This document shows, in pieces, positions 45,591 to 55,643 of a DNA stretch of 64,000 bases. How positions within the stretch are numbered: position 1 is the stretch's first letter; every line of letters begins with the position of its first letter. The notes under the pieces are model-generated. The model had not been told where the DNA came from. It saw nothing but the letters and a program-made list of their open reading frames with translations, and ran no database searches. The stretch is from Hydrogenophaga sp. (GTDB lineage Bacteria; Pseudomonadota; Gammaproteobacteria; Burkholderiales; Burkholderiaceae_C): positions 1-64,000 of the forward strand of contig NZ_JAHBZK010000021.1 of assembly GCF_019635465.1 (NCBI RefSeq), in the 5' to 3' direction. A program made the position numbers and the translations under genes.

Positions 45591-46025
45591 ATGACTTTTC
45601 AACGCATCGGCATCGTGCTGGTGGCCGCCTTCTTGCTGTTCTGGGGCTACCGCCAGTTCGGCTGGGGTGGCGTGGCCGGGGTGAGCGGCGCGCTCTTTCT
45701 GTGGCTGATGCTGCACGTGACCCGTTTGATGACGGTGATGCAGCGCGCAGCGCGCCGGCCCATCGGCTATGTGGACAGCGCCGTCATGCTCAACGCGAAG
45801 CTGCGTGCGGGCCAGAGCCTGTTCCATGTGGTGGCGCTCACGCGCGCCCTGGGCGAGCGCCAGTCGGCCGAAGGAGAACAGCCCGAGGTCTATCGCTGGA
45901 CGGACAACGGCGGCTCCTGGGTGCAGGCGCGCTTTCAGGGCGGGAAACTGGCCGATTGGGCGATGCACCGACCTGAGGCCACGCCGGCCGAACCGGCGGA
46001 AGGATCGGGTGCCGACGCGCCGTAA
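45591..46025 (+). CDS. Small membrane protein, unknown function
   Basis: 144 residues. Two N-terminal hydrophobic segments (residues 6-19 and 27-47) precede a soluble tail with RRPIGYVDSAVMLNAKLRAGQ and a Pro/Ala-rich end. It is not recognised. It starts 13 bases after radA, suggesting co-transcription, and ends 43 bases before ilvE. The conserved-looking tail block VYRWTDNGGSWVQARFQGG may be cytoplasmic. Confidence 0.65.
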   Translation: MTFQRIGIVLVAAFLLFWGYRQFGWGGVAGVSGALFLWLMLHVTRLMTVMQRAARRPIGYVDSAVMLNAKLRAGQSLFHVVALTRALGERQSAEGEQPEVYRWTDNGGSWVQARFQGGKLADWAMHRPEATPAEPAEGSGADAP

Positions 46026-46068
46026 AATCGCCGGCTGTCCCGAACACCCTCACCCCCCAAGGATTTCC

Positions 46069-47007
46069 ATGAGTTCCATCGTTCCCTCGATGTCCGACCG
46101 CGACGGCAAGATCTGGATGGACGGCCAGCTGGTGGATTGGCGCGACGCCAAGATCCACGTGCTCACGCACACCCTGCACTACGGCTGCGGCGCCTTCGAG
46201 GGCGTGCGGGCCTACAACACGGTCAACGGCACGGCCATCTTCCGCCTGCAGGAGCACACCGAGCGCCTGTTCAACAGCGCCAAGATCCTGCGAATGCAGA
46301 TCCCCTTCACCATGGACCAGGTGAACGAGGCCCAGAAGGAAGTGGTGCGGGTCAACCAGCTCGAGAGCTGCTACATCCGCCCGCTGACCTGGATCGGCGA
46401 CAAGAAGCTGGGCGTGAGCCCCAAGGGCAACACCATTCACCTGATGGTCGCGGCCTGGGCCTGGGGCGCCTACCTGGGTGACGAAGGCCTCAAGCGCGGC
46501 ATCCGCGTCAAGACCAGCAGCTACACCCGCCACCACGTCAACATCACCATGACGCAGGCCAAGGCGGTGAGCAACTACAGCAACAGCATCCTGGCCAACC
46601 TTGAAGCCACCGAAGACGGCTACGACGAGGCCCTGCTGCTGGACGCCACCGGCTTCGTGAGCGAAGGCGCGGGTGAGAACCTGTTCATCATCAAGGGTGG
46701 CGTGATCTACACGCCCGACCTGTCGGCCGGCGCCCTCAACGGCATCACCCGCAACACGGTGTTCCACATCGCCAAGGACCTGGGCCTGGAGATCGTGCAA
46801 AAGCGCATCACCCGCGACGAGGTCTATATCGCCGACGAGGCCTTCTTCACCGGCACCGCGGCCGAGGTCACCCCGATCCGCGAACTCGATCGGGTGCAGA
46901 TCGGCGCCGGCAGTCGAGGGCCGATCACCGAGAAAATCCAGACGGCCTTCTTTGACATCGTCAATGGCCGCAATCCCAAGTACGCCCACTGGCTCACCAA
47001 AGTTTGA
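46069..47007 (+). CDS. ilvE: Branched-chain amino acid aminotransferase
   Basis: 312 residues, class IV PLP enzyme. It transaminates Val, Leu and Ile with 2-oxoglutarate. The PLP Lys165 is in MTQAKAVSNY. Other blocks are LHYGCGAFEGVRAY, YIRPLTWIGDKKLGV, GFVSEGAGENLFI and FFTGTAAEVTPIREL. ATG 46069 is preceded by AAGGATTT. It is followed by a GC-rich repeat element and a zinc-finger gene. Confidence 0.95.
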   Translation: MSSIVPSMSDRDGKIWMDGQLVDWRDAKIHVLTHTLHYGCGAFEGVRAYNTVNGTAIFRLQEHTERLFNSAKILRMQIPFTMDQVNEAQKEVVRVNQLESCYIRPLTWIGDKKLGVSPKGNTIHLMVAAWAWGAYLGDEGLKRGIRVKTSSYTRHHVNITMTQAKAVSNYSNSILANLEATEDGYDEALLLDATGFVSEGAGENLFIIKGGVIYTPDLSAGALNGITRNTVFHIAKDLGLEIVQKRITRDEVYIADEAFFTGTAAEVTPIRELDRVQIGAGSRGPITEKIQTAFFDIVNGRNPKYAHWLTKV

Positions 47008-47057
47008 CCCCCCCGCGTCGCCTTCGGCGCCACCCCCCAGGGGGCAACACCAGCGGC

Positions 47058-47070
47058 CCGGCAAAGCCGG
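47058..47070. repeat. Compact hairpin CCGGC-AAA-GCCGG in ilvE/zinc-finger gap
   Basis: A perfect 5-bp-stem hairpin lies within the 118-base ilvE to zinc-finger gap, flanked by further complementary GCGG/CCGC and by CCCCC/GGGGG tracts (47032-47044). It has no T-run. It may be part of a dispersed intergenic element; a genome-wide count would tell. Confidence 0.4.
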
Positions 47071-47125
47071 TTCCGCGGTGTCCCTGGATCAGGCCCGTGC
47101 AGGCAGAGCGATCAGGAGAATCCGA

Positions 47126-47332
47126 TTGAAGAACGCAGCGATCGAACTCAAGGCCAAGGACCTCAACGCCCAGGGCGGTGTGTTCTGCCCCAGCCCGCTG
47201 GCCGACATGAAACTCTGGAACAGCCACCCCAAGGTCTACCTGGACGTGGCCAAGACCGGCGAAGCCATGTGCCCGTACTGCGGCACGGTCTACAAGCTCG
47301 CTGCGGGCGAGCACGTGGCCCACGGCCACTGA
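47126..47332 (+). CDS. Zinc-finger domain-containing protein
   Basis: 68 residues. It belongs to a small conserved proteobacterial family (NDUFS6-like zinc-finger domain): GGVFCPSPLADMKLWNSHPKVYLDV followed by AMCPYCGTVYKL. Cys and His positions fit one zinc site. The start is TTG 47126, with AGGAG seven bases upstream; no ATG or GTG precedes the conserved region. Function unknown; some homologues accompany LPS or respiratory genes. It is 54 bases before rfbB. Confidence 0.85.
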   Translation: MKNAAIELKAKDLNAQGGVFCPSPLADMKLWNSHPKVYLDVAKTGEAMCPYCGTVYKLAAGEHVAHGH

Positions 47333-47386
47333 ACGCGCAGTGAGGCGGGCGGCCATGAACCGACACCGCAGAGGGAGACGATTCGA

Positions 47387-48448
47387 ATGATCCTGGTCAC
47401 CGGCGGCGCCGGCTTCATCGGCAGCAACTTCGTGCTGGACTGGCTCGCGCAAAGCAACGAGCCGGTGGTCAACCTCGACAAACTGACCTACGCCGGCAAC
47501 CGCCGCAACCTGGCCAGCCTGGACGGCGATGCGCGCCACGTGTTCGTGCAGGGCGACATCGGCGACTCTGCGCTGGTGGCGCGGCTGTTGGCCGAGTACC
47601 GCCCGCGCGCGGTGATCAACTTCGCGGCCGAGAGCCATGTGGACCGCTCCATCCACGGCGCCGACGATTTCATCCAGACCAACGTGGTCGGCACCTTCCA
47701 CCTGCTCGAAGCGGTGCGGGCCCATTGGGGGCACCTGCCCGCAGCCGAACGGGCGTCATTTCGCTTCCTGCACGTGAGCACCGACGAGGTCTACGGCAGC
47801 CTGGCACCCGACGCGCCGGCCTTCACCGAAGACCACGTCTACGAGCCCAACAGCCCGTACAGCGCCAGCAAGGCCGCCAGCGACCACCTGGTGCGCGCCT
47901 GGCACCACACCCACGGCCTGCCGGTACTGACCACCAACTGCAGCAACAACTACGGGCCGTACCACTTTCCCGAGAAGCTCATCCCGCTGATGATCGTCAA
48001 CGCGCTGGCCGGCAAGCCGCTGCCGGTCTATGGCGATGGTCAACAGGTGCGTGACTGGCTCTACGTGGGCGACCACTGCAGCGCCATCCGCCGCGTGCTC
48101 GAGGCAGGTCGCGTGGGCGAGACCTACAACGTCGGCGGCTGGAACGAGCAGCCCAACCTGGCCATCGTGCACACCATCTGCCGGCTGCTCGACGAGCTGC
48201 GGCCCAGCGCCGAGGGTTCGTACGCGCGCCTGGTCACGCACGTGAAAGACCGCCCCGGCCACGACCGACGCTACGCCATCGACGCGCGCAAGATCGAGCG
48301 CGAACTGGGATGGCGCCCGGCAGAGACCTTCGAGACCGGCATCCGCAAGACGGTGCAGTGGTACCTGGACCATGCCGACTGGGTGGCCGAGGTGCAGAGC
48401 GGCAGCTACCGCGACTGGGTACAGACGCAGTACGGGGCCGCGGCATGA
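47387..48448 (+). CDS. rfbB: dTDP-glucose 4,6-dehydratase
   Basis: 353 residues, extended SDR. It converts dTDP-glucose to dTDP-4-keto-6-deoxyglucose. The NAD motif is [17 protein letters not shown], the catalytic YSASK in [17 protein letters not shown], and [11 protein letters not shown] contains the Thr-Asp-Glu catalytic triad. It is the first gene of the surface-sugar operon, preceded by GAGGGAGACG. Its product feeds rhamnose (RfbC, RfbD) and probably the 3-amino sugar branch. It overlaps rfbD by four bases. Confidence 0.95.
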   Translation: MILVTGGAGFIGSNFVLDWLAQSNEPVVNLDKLTYAGNRRNLASLDGDARHVFVQGDIGDSALVARLLAEYRPRAVINFAAESHVDRSIHGADDFIQTNVVGTFHLLEAVRAHWGHLPAAERASFRFLHVSTDEVYGSLAPDAPAFTEDHVYEPNSPYSASKAASDHLVRAWHHTHGLPVLTTNCSNNYGPYHFPEKLIPLMIVNALAGKPLPVYGDGQQVRDWLYVGDHCSAIRRVLEAGRVGETYNVGGWNEQPNLAIVHTICRLLDELRPSAEGSYARLVTHVKDRPGHDRRYAIDARKIERELGWRPAETFETGIRKTVQWYLDHADWVAEVQSGSYRDWVQTQYGAAA

Positions 48449-49341
48449 AGATCCTGCTGCTGGGCGCCATGGGGCAGGTGGGTTGGGAGCTGCAGCGCAG
48501 CCTGGCGCCGCTGGGTGAGGTGGTGGCGCTCGACCGCGACACCGCCGAGACGGCCGATTTCTCGCGCCCGGACACCTTGCCCGCGTTGGTCGCGCGGCAC
48601 GCGCCGGACGTGATCGTCAACGCGGCCGCCCACACCGCCGTCGACAAGGCCGAGAGCGAGCCCGAGCTCGCCCACACCCTCAACGCCACTGCGCCCGGCA
48701 TGCTGGCACAGGCGGCCGCCGGGCGCGGCGCGCTGCTGGTGCATTACTCGACCGACTACGTGTTCGATGGCAGCGGTGAGCAAGCGCGCAGCGAAGACGC
48801 ACCCACCGGCCCGCTGAGCGTGTACGGCCGCACCAAGCTCGCTGGCGAGCAGGCCATCCGGGCCAGCGGCGGGCGCCACCTCATCCTGCGCACCAGCTGG
48901 GTCTACGGCACGCGCGGCCAGAACTTCCCCAAGACCATGCTGCGCCTGGCGCAAGAGCGCGAGGTGCTGCGCATCGTCGACGACCAGGTGGGCGCCCCGA
49001 CCGGCGCCGACCTGCTGGCCGACGTAACCGCGCACACGGTGCGCGCCACACTGGGCGATGCCCGCCTGGGCGGCACCTACCACGTGGCCCCGCAGGGCGA
49101 GGTGAGCTGGCACGGCTTCGCACGGTATTGCATCGATACGGCCCGCGAGCTGCGCCCGGACTTGCGTTGGCAGCTGCAGCGCCTGGACGCCATCCCCAGC
49201 ACCGACTACCCGACGCCGGCGCGCCGGCCGCTCAACTCGCGCCTGAACACAGCCAGATTGCAAGCCGCTTTCGGCCTGGCGCTGCCGCGCTGGGAGCCCG
49301 GCGTGCGGCGTATGCTCGCGGAGTTCCTCACCCCATCATGA
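48445..49341 (+). CDS. rfbD: dTDP-4-dehydrorhamnose reductase
   Basis: 298 residues, extended SDR. It makes the final reduction to dTDP-L-rhamnose with NAD(P)H. The nucleotide motif is [15 protein letters not shown], with [23 protein letters not shown] and the catalytic YGRTK ([14 protein letters not shown]). ATG 48445 overlaps the rfbB stop (ATGA), and its stop overlaps rfbA in the same way. Confidence 0.95.
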   Translation: MKILLLGAMGQVGWELQRSLAPLGEVVALDRDTAETADFSRPDTLPALVARHAPDVIVNAAAHTAVDKAESEPELAHTLNATAPGMLAQAAAGRGALLVHYSTDYVFDGSGEQARSEDAPTGPLSVYGRTKLAGEQAIRASGGRHLILRTSWVYGTRGQNFPKTMLRLAQEREVLRIVDDQVGAPTGADLLADVTAHTVRATLGDARLGGTYHVAPQGEVSWHGFARYCIDTARELRPDLRWQLQRLDAIPSTDYPTPARRPLNSRLNTARLQAAFGLALPRWEPGVRRMLAEFLTPS

Positions 49342-50246
49342 GCACCACGCAACGCAAAGGCATCGTCCTGGCCGGCGGATCGGGCACACGCCTGCACCCG
49401 GCCACGCTGGCCATCAGCAAACAGTTGCTGCCGGTCTACGACAAGCCCATGGTCTACTACCCGCTCAGCACCCTGATGCTGGCTGGCATCCGCGACGTGC
49501 TGATCATCAGCACCCCGCAAGACACCCCGCGCTTTCAGCAACTGCTGGGTGACGGCAGCCAGTGGGGCATGAACCTGCAATACGCGGTGCAGCCCAGCCC
49601 CGACGGCCTGGCGCAGGCCTTCATCATCGGCGCCGACTTCGTGGGCAACGGGCCCAGCGCGCTGGTGCTGGGCGACAACATCTACTACGGGCACGACTTC
49701 GCCAGCCTGCTGGGCCAGGCCGACCGCAAAAGCGACGGCGCCACGGTGTTCGCCTACCACGTGACCGACCCGGAGCGCTACGGCGTGGTCGCCTTCGACG
49801 CCACCGGCAAGGCGCTCAGCATCGAAGAGAAGCCGACACTGCCCAAGAGCAACTACGCGGTCACCGGTCTGTACTTCTACGACGCCCAGGTGGTCGACAT
49901 CGCGAAGTCGATCAAGCCCAGCGCCCGCGGTGAGCTCGAGATCACCGCCGTCAACCAGGCCTACCTCGACCGCGGTCAGCTCGACGTGCAGATCATGCAG
50001 CGCGGCTACGCCTGGCTCGACACCGGCACCCACGACAGCCTGCTTGACGCCAGCCAGTTCATCGCCACGCTGGAGCACCGGCAAGGCTTGAAGATCGCCT
50101 GCCCGGAAGAGATCGCCTGGCGCAGCGCCTGGATCGACAGCGCGCAGCTTGAGCGATTGGCCGAGCCGATGAAGAAGAATGGGTATGGGCAGTATTTGAT
50201 GCGGTTGCTCAAGGATCGGTTGATTGACTATCGCGAACATGAATAA
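49338..50246 (+). CDS. rfbA: Glucose-1-phosphate thymidylyltransferase
   Basis: 302 residues. It makes dTDP-glucose from dTTP and glucose-1-phosphate. The nucleotide-binding [20 protein letters not shown] is followed by [15 protein letters not shown], the metal-binding GDNIYYG, and the C-terminal [15 protein letters not shown]. Bases near its 3' end (from about 50160) become visibly less GC-rich, the start of the shift into the downstream genes. It overlaps rfbC by eight bases. Confidence 0.95.
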   Translation: MSTTQRKGIVLAGGSGTRLHPATLAISKQLLPVYDKPMVYYPLSTLMLAGIRDVLIISTPQDTPRFQQLLGDGSQWGMNLQYAVQPSPDGLAQAFIIGADFVGNGPSALVLGDNIYYGHDFASLLGQADRKSDGATVFAYHVTDPERYGVVAFDATGKALSIEEKPTLPKSNYAVTGLYFYDAQVVDIAKSIKPSARGELEITAVNQAYLDRGQLDVQIMQRGYAWLDTGTHDSLLDASQFIATLEHRQGLKIACPEEIAWRSAWIDSAQLERLAEPMKKNGYGQYLMRLLKDRLIDYREHE

Positions 50247-50808
50247 CCAACTGAAAGTCACAACCACCGCCATCGACGGAGTTCTCCTGCTGGAGCCTCG
50301 AGTGTTTGGCGACGAACGCGGCTTCTTTCTCGAGAGCTACAACCAGCGCACATTTGAAGAGGCCACAGGCCAAGTCGTCCAGTTCGTTCAAGACAACCAT
50401 AGCCGCAGCGCCCAGGGTGTGCTGCGCGGGCTTCACTACCAGGACGAGCCATACGCCCAGGGCAAGCTGGTGCGTGTCACGCGAGGCGCCGTGTTTGACG
50501 TGGTGGTCGACATTCGTCCCCGTTCGCCAAGCTTCGGCCAGTGGATTGGCGTGGAACTCTCCGAATCCAACCAGTTGCAGGCCTGGATCCCACCCGGACT
50601 GGCGCATGGTTTCTGCGTCACCAGCGAAAGCGCCGATTTCCAGTACAAGACCACCGAGTACTACAACGCGGCGCACGAGCGCTGCATCGCCTGGAACGAC
50701 CCCGATCTCGCCATCGGCTGGCCCGCCGGCATCGAGCCCGTCTTGTCCGCGAAAGACCGCGCCGGACGGTCTTTTCATGCAGCTACCGGGCGCCAAGTAC
50801 CCCAATGA
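50239..50808 (+). CDS. rfbC: dTDP-4-dehydrorhamnose 3,5-epimerase
   Basis: 189 residues, cupin fold. It epimerises C3 and C5 of the 4-keto sugar. Catalytic His and Tyr are in [20 protein letters not shown] and YKTTEYYNA. The family start is [26 protein letters not shown] 50239 lies inside the end of rfbA. With RfbA, RfbB and RfbD it completes dTDP-L-rhamnose synthesis. It overlaps fcl (ATGA). Confidence 0.95.
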   Translation: MNNQLKVTTTAIDGVLLLEPRVFGDERGFFLESYNQRTFEEATGQVVQFVQDNHSRSAQGVLRGLHYQDEPYAQGKLVRVTRGAVFDVVVDIRPRSPSFGQWIGVELSESNQLQAWIPPGLAHGFCVTSESADFQYKTTEYYNAAHERCIAWNDPDLAIGWPAGIEPVLSAKDRAGRSFHAATGRQVPQ

Positions 50809-51800
50809 AATCTTCGATGCCGCCTTTGATCTATGTGGCCGGCCACCGCGGCATGGTGGGCTCCGCCATCGTGCGAGCTCTGCTGGCCAACGGCCACCCG
50901 CAGGAGCGGATCGTCACGCGTACCCACGCCGAGCTCGACCTCACCAACCAGCAGGCGGTGCGCTCATTCTTTGCCGACACCCCGGTGGACGAGGTCTACT
51001 TGGCGGCGGCCCGTGTGGGTGGCATTCACGCCAACAATACGGAGCCGGCGCAGTTCATCTACGAGAACTTGATGATCGAGGCCAACGTGATTCACGAGGC
51101 CTACCGCGGGGGCGTTAAGCGGCTTCTGTTCCTGGGTTCAAGTTGCATCTACCCGCGCATGGCGCCCCAGCCCATGCGGGAAGACGCCTTGCTGACCGGC
51201 CCGCTCGAGGCCACCAATGAACCCTACGCAATCGCCAAAATTGCCGGCATCAAGCTCTGCGAGAGCTACAACCGCCAGTACGCAGCAGAGGGGGTCGACT
51301 TCCGAAGCGTCATGCCGACCAACCTGTACGGACCCGGTGACAACTACCACCCGGACAACTCCCACGTGATCCCGGGCCTGATCCAGCGCTTTCACCGGGC
51401 AAAGGAGGAACAATTGCCGGAAGTGAAGATCTGGGGCACCGGCCTACCCCGGCGGGAATTCCTGTATGTGGACGACATGGCAGCTGCGTCGGTGCACGTG
51501 ATGAACCTGCCAAAGTCCACGTACGACAGCCTGACCTCCCCCATGCAGAACCACATCAACGTGGGCTATGGCAGCGACGTGTCGATCGGTGACCTGGGCC
51601 ACCTGGTTGCCCGGGTCACCGGCTACAACGGCCGCATCGAGTTCGACACGACCAAGCCCGACGGCACGCCGCGCAAGCTGATGGACAGCCAGCGCCTGCG
51701 TGACATGGGATGGCGCCCGGCCGTCGACTTGGAGCAGGGCCTGGTGAAGGCCTACCAGGACTTCCTGCACCACAACGTACGCGGAAAGTCGATCCAATGA
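50805..51800 (+). CDS. fcl: GDP-L-fucose synthase
   Basis: 331 residues, extended SDR. It epimerises and reduces GDP-4-keto-6-deoxymannose to GDP-L-fucose. Motifs: [46 protein letters not shown] and the catalytic YAIAK ([16 protein letters not shown]). It is placed before gmd, the reverse of the common order. ATG 50805 overlaps the rfbC stop. Confidence 0.94.
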   Translation: MKSSMPPLIYVAGHRGMVGSAIVRALLANGHPQERIVTRTHAELDLTNQQAVRSFFADTPVDEVYLAAARVGGIHANNTEPAQFIYENLMIEANVIHEAYRGGVKRLLFLGSSCIYPRMAPQPMREDALLTGPLEATNEPYAIAKIAGIKLCESYNRQYAAEGVDFRSVMPTNLYGPGDNYHPDNSHVIPGLIQRFHRAKEEQLPEVKIWGTGLPRREFLYVDDMAAASVHVMNLPKSTYDSLTSPMQNHINVGYGSDVSIGDLGHLVARVTGYNGRIEFDTTKPDGTPRKLMDSQRLRDMGWRPAVDLEQGLVKAYQDFLHHNVRGKSIQ

Positions 51801-52924
51801 CCCATACAGCCAAGGTCGCCCTCATCACAGGCATCACCGGGCAGGATGGCTCGTACCTTGCCGAGTTTCTGCTTGAAAAGGGATATGTCGTCCACGGCAT
51901 CAAACGCCGGGCCAGTCTGTTCAATACCGACAGGGTGGATCACATCTACCAGGATCCCCACGTCGACAATCAGCGCTTCGTATTGCACTACGGCGATCTG
52001 TCCGACACCAGCAATCTCGTGCGCATCATCCAGCAAGTGCAGCCCGACGAGATTTACAACCTCGGCGCGCAGAGCCATGTGGCCGTGAGCTTCGAGAGCC
52101 CGGAGTACACCGCCGACGTGGACGCGGTGGGCACGTTGCGTATTCTTGAGGCCATCCGCATTCTTGGCCTTGAGAAGAAGACGCGCTTCTATCAGGCCAG
52201 CACCAGCGAGCTCTACGGCTTGGTCCAGGAGATTCCTCAGAAGGAGACCACGCCGTTCTACCCGCGCTCACCCTACGCAGTAGCCAAGCTGTACGCCTAC
52301 TGGATCACGGTGAACTACCGCGAGGCCTATGGCATGTACGCATGCAACGGCATCCTGTTCAACCACGAGAGCCCGCGCCGAGGCGAGACCTTCGTCACCC
52401 GCAAGATCACCCGCGGTCTTGCCAATATTGCGCTGGGGCTGGAGAAATGCCTCTATATGGGCAACATGGACGCGCTGCGCGACTGGGGTCATGCCAAGGA
52501 CTACGTCCGCATGCAGTGGCTGATGCTGCAACAGGAGCAACCTGAAGACTTCGTCATTGCCACCGGTCAGCAGTACAGCGTGCGGCAGTTCATTGAATGG
52601 TCTGCGTCCGAACTGGGCATTCGGTTGCGTTTCGAGGGACATGGCGTGGATGAGCGGGGGATCGTGACCTCGGTCGACGGTGATCGCGCGCCGGCAGTCA
52701 AGCCGGGCGACGTGCTGGTGAGTGTCGATGCGCGCTATTTCAGGCCGACCGAAGTCGAGACCTTGCTGGGAGACCCGACCAAAGCCAGGGAACGTCTGGG
52801 CTGGGTGCCCGAGATCAGTGCGCAGGCCATGTGCCGCGAGATGGTGGAGCACGATCTCGCGCAAGCGCGAAAGAAGGCGCTGCTCCAGCGCCATGGGTTT
52901 GCAGTCACCTTGAACCGGGAATGA
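51797..52924 (+). CDS. gmd: GDP-mannose 4,6-dehydratase
   Basis: 375 residues. It dehydrates GDP-mannose to GDP-4-keto-6-deoxymannose, the Fcl substrate. The NAD motif is [18 protein letters not shown], and Gmd hallmarks include [52 protein letters not shown] and [17 protein letters not shown]. Genes for GDP-mannose supply (manB, manC) are not in the window. It overlaps both fcl and the following gene by four bases. Confidence 0.95.
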   Translation: MTHTAKVALITGITGQDGSYLAEFLLEKGYVVHGIKRRASLFNTDRVDHIYQDPHVDNQRFVLHYGDLSDTSNLVRIIQQVQPDEIYNLGAQSHVAVSFESPEYTADVDAVGTLRILEAIRILGLEKKTRFYQASTSELYGLVQEIPQKETTPFYPRSPYAVAKLYAYWITVNYREAYGMYACNGILFNHESPRRGETFVTRKITRGLANIALGLEKCLYMGNMDALRDWGHAKDYVRMQWLMLQQEQPEDFVIATGQQYSVRQFIEWSASELGIRLRFEGHGVDERGIVTSVDGDRAPAVKPGDVLVSVDARYFRPTEVETLLGDPTKARERLGWVPEISAQAMCREMVEHDLAQARKKALLQRHGFAVTLNRE

Positions 52925-53307
52925 GCATGGCCCACTTCAGCCTGATCGAGCTGCCGACGTTCAGCGACCCGAGAGGGTCGCTCACGGTGATGGAGAACTC
53001 ACTGCCGTTTGCGCCGGTGCGTACCTACTGGATCAGTGGTGCGGACGGGCAGGTTCGGGGCGGACACCGTCACCACCAAACCCGCCAGGCGCTCATCGCT
53101 GTCGCCGGCACGGTCGTCATCTATATGAACGACGGAATCACCGAAGAGCACATCGCGCTGGATCACCCGTCGCGCTGCCTGCTGGTGGAGCCCAAGGACT
53201 GGCACACCATGACATTTGGCCCGGGCTCGGTGCTGTTGGTGATGTCGTCGCATCCCTACAACCGCAGTGACTATATCGACGACCCCTACGACCGGAGAGT
53301 GTCGTGA
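52921..53307 (+). CDS. dTDP-4-keto-6-deoxyglucose 3,4-ketoisomerase (FdtA/QdtA family)
   Basis: 128 residues, cupin (WxcM-like C-terminal) fold. It moves the keto group from C4 to C3 of dTDP-4-keto-6-deoxyglucose. Family residues: [43 protein letters not shown] with the His cluster, and [17 protein letters not shown]. FdtA (galacto product) and QdtA (gluco product) cannot be told apart by reading. The next gene is a matching aminotransferase. It overlaps gmd (ATGA) and the aminotransferase (GTGA). Confidence 0.88.
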   Translation: MSMAHFSLIELPTFSDPRGSLTVMENSLPFAPVRTYWISGADGQVRGGHRHHQTRQALIAVAGTVVIYMNDGITEEHIALDHPSRCLLVEPKDWHTMTFGPGSVLLVMSSHPYNRSDYIDDPYDRRVS

Positions 53308-54392
53308 TCGAGTACGAAAGTCTGGCCCGATCCAACGCTGCCTTCATGAGCGAGCTGGAGGCCGCCGCATCGCGCGTCCTGCGCTCGGGCTGGTATGTGC
53401 TGGGTAACGAAGTGAATGCGTTCGAAGAGGAGTTCGCTGCCTGGGTGGGAGCACGTCACTGCATCGGCGTGGCCAACGGACTGGACGCGCTCATCCTGTC
53501 CATCGAGGCGCTGGACCTCCCTGCTCGCAGCGACATATTGGTCGCCTCCAACACTTACATCGCCACCATCATCGCCATCGTTCGCGCAGGCCATCGGCCA
53601 GTGCTGGTCGAGCCCGAGCTCGAGACCTTCAACATGGATCCAAGCCGCCTGGCAGCGGCCATCACACCCCACACCCGGGCCATCTGCGTCACGCACCTGT
53701 TCGGCAAGGCATGCCGCATGGATGCCATTGGTGCATTTGCCCGAGAGCATGGACTGAGCCTGATCGAGGATTGCGCCCAGTCCCACGGTGCCCGCCTGGG
53801 CGGTCAGACCACAGGCACATTTGGTGACGCCGGCTGCTTCAGCTTTTATCCCACCAAGAACCTGGGTGCCATCGGCGAAGGCGGCGCCATTGTTACTAAC
53901 GACGACTCGCTTGCCGAGCGGCTTCGCATGACGCGAAACTACGGTTCCGAGCGCAAATACGTCTTCAAGTATGTGGGGGTGAACTCACGCCTGCACGAGA
54001 TGCAGGCCGCACTGTTGCGCGTGAAGCTGCGCCATCTCGATGCCATGACCTCGCACAAGCGCGCGCTGGCGCAGATCTACTTCGATAGACTGCCCGACTG
54101 GGTGGACAAGCCCGTGCAGCGCGCCGACGAACACGACGTGTTTCACATTTTTGGCATCCGATGCCGGAAACGGGACGCCCTGCGACAGCACCTACTCGAG
54201 CATGGCGTCAAAACCGAGATCCACTACCCCATCCCACCGCACCGTCAGGAGGCCATGCGCGGCATCCTGAGCGGCGACTATGCGGTGGCGGACGAACTGC
54301 ATGGCACGGAGCTGAGCTTGCCAATCTCCAACGGCCACAATCGCCGGGATATCGAGTCGGTTTGCTCAATCATTGGGCGCATGTCGCGCTGA
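53304..54392 (+). CDS. DegT/DnrJ/EryC1 aminotransferase (FdtB/QdtB-like)
   Basis: 362 residues, PLP sugar aminotransferase. The PLP Lys185 is in FYPTKNLGAIGEGGAI. Other blocks are WYVLGNEVNAFEEEFAAW, VANGLDALILSIEAL, SNTYIATIIAI and LIEDCAQSHGARLGG. With the 3,4-ketoisomerase before it, it most likely makes dTDP-3-amino-3,6-dideoxyhexose (Fuc3N or Qui3N). No acetyltransferase for that amine follows directly. GTG 53304 overlaps the previous stop. Confidence 0.9.
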   Translation: MIEYESLARSNAAFMSELEAAASRVLRSGWYVLGNEVNAFEEEFAAWVGARHCIGVANGLDALILSIEALDLPARSDILVASNTYIATIIAIVRAGHRPVLVEPELETFNMDPSRLAAAITPHTRAICVTHLFGKACRMDAIGAFAREHGLSLIEDCAQSHGARLGGQTTGTFGDAGCFSFYPTKNLGAIGEGGAIVTNDDSLAERLRMTRNYGSERKYVFKYVGVNSRLHEMQAALLRVKLRHLDAMTSHKRALAQIYFDRLPDWVDKPVQRADEHDVFHIFGIRCRKRDALRQHLLEHGVKTEIHYPIPPHRQEAMRGILSGDYAVADELHGTELSLPISNGHNRRDIESVCSIIGRMSR

Positions 54393-54438
54393 CAGCCTGC
54401 CTCGCCAGGATCAACCACAATCCAGACCCCAGATCGAC

Positions 54439-55641
54439 ATGAGCACCGAAGCGTACTACGGCCTCCCTCCCCAAGTGGAGTTCTGCTCCAACTGCGTCAT
54501 TTCCAATCAAAGGCCCAGCTCCACTGTGGAATTCGGCAGTCGCAAGGGCGAGAGGAAGTCAACGATTTCTTTCAAGGATGGGCTGTGCTCGGCCTGCGCC
54601 TATGCACGCGAGAAGGAAAGCAATATTGATTGGAAGCTGCGCGAGGATCGCTTGGTGGAACTGCTATCCCGCTTTCGCCGCAACGACGGTCGCTATGACG
54701 TGATCGTGCCAGGCAGTGGCGGTAAGGACAGCGCCTACACGGCCCATATCCTCAAGGCAAGGTACGGAATGAACCCTCTGACCGTCACCTGGGCGCCACA
54801 CCTCTACACCGACATAGGTTGGAAGAATTTCACCAACTGGATGCACATTGGCGGACTGGACAACATCCTTTACACGCCCAACGGAAAGCTGCATCGGCTG
54901 CTGACGCGGCTGGCCTTTCTAAACCTGCTGCATCCGTTCCAACCGTTCATCATCGGCCAGCGCATCATCGGCCCAGCCATGGCGGCTCGCTTCGGCGTAC
55001 CGCTGGTGATGTACGGAGAGAACCAGGCCGAGTACGGTAACAACGTCGACGACAACCAGCGCCCTACCATGGATCCAGCGTTCTTCTCGACAGGCGACCC
55101 ACTGGACATGAAGTTTGGCGGTGTCACCATGCGAGACATCATGGCCGAGCATGGGTACGCCATGGGCGATTTCGCGCCCTACATCCCGCCGCAGCGCGAA
55201 ACGCTGGAGCAGGCCGGCATCGAGGTGCACTACCTCGGCTACTACCTCAAATGGGATCCGCAGGAGTGCTACTACTACGCGGTCGAGCACACCGGCTTCC
55301 AGGCTAACCCGGAGCGCACCGAAGGCACCTACTCCAAGTACAGCAGCATCGACGACCGTATCGACCCGTTCCACTACTACACGACGCTGGCGAAGTTCGG
55401 CCTGGGACGCGCCTCCTACGACGCCGCGCAGGAAATCCGCAACGGCAAGATCACCCGCGAAGAGGGCGTCAATCTGGTGCGCAAGTTCGACCAGGAGTTC
55501 CCGGCAAAGTACTTCCCCGACTTCCTCGAGTACATCGGCATCAGCGAGGCCGAGTTCCACGAGACGGTCGACCGCTACCGCTCGCCTCACCTCTGGCACA
55601 AGGTGGACGGCCAGTGGCAACTCAAACACGTGGTGAGCTGA
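54439..55641 (+). CDS. N-acetyl-sugar amidotransferase (PseA/WbpG family)
   Basis: 400 residues. It is an ATP-pyrophosphatase-type enzyme that activates the acetamido group of a sugar and uses ammonia to form an acetamidino group. The PP-loop SGGKDS (93-98, in PGSGGKDSAYTA) and two Cys pairs (C16/C19 and C50/C53), probably binding zinc, are visible. WbpG works with HisH2/HisF2, which supply ammonia; homologues of both are at 60779-62145 in this operon. Its gene is 46 bases after the aminotransferase gene and two bases before neuB. Confidence 0.88.
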   Translation: MSTEAYYGLPPQVEFCSNCVISNQRPSSTVEFGSRKGERKSTISFKDGLCSACAYAREKESNIDWKLREDRLVELLSRFRRNDGRYDVIVPGSGGKDSAYTAHILKARYGMNPLTVTWAPHLYTDIGWKNFTNWMHIGGLDNILYTPNGKLHRLLTRLAFLNLLHPFQPFIIGQRIIGPAMAARFGVPLVMYGENQAEYGNNVDDNQRPTMDPAFFSTGDPLDMKFGGVTMRDIMAEHGYAMGDFAPYIPPQRETLEQAGIEVHYLGYYLKWDPQECYYYAVEHTGFQANPERTEGTYSKYSSIDDRIDPFHYYTTLAKFGLGRASYDAAQEIRNGKITREEGVNLVRKFDQEFPAKYFPDFLEYIGISEAEFHETVDRYRSPHLWHKVDGQWQLKHVVS

Positions 55642-55643
55642 CC

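Noticed and set aside
43184-45592. 802-codon open frame on the minus strand
   Set aside because: Complement of the nitronate monooxygenase and radA genes.
47332-47387. JUMPstart/ops element before the polysaccharide operon
   Set aside because: No GGCGGTAG-type motif is seen in the 54-base gap or just upstream.
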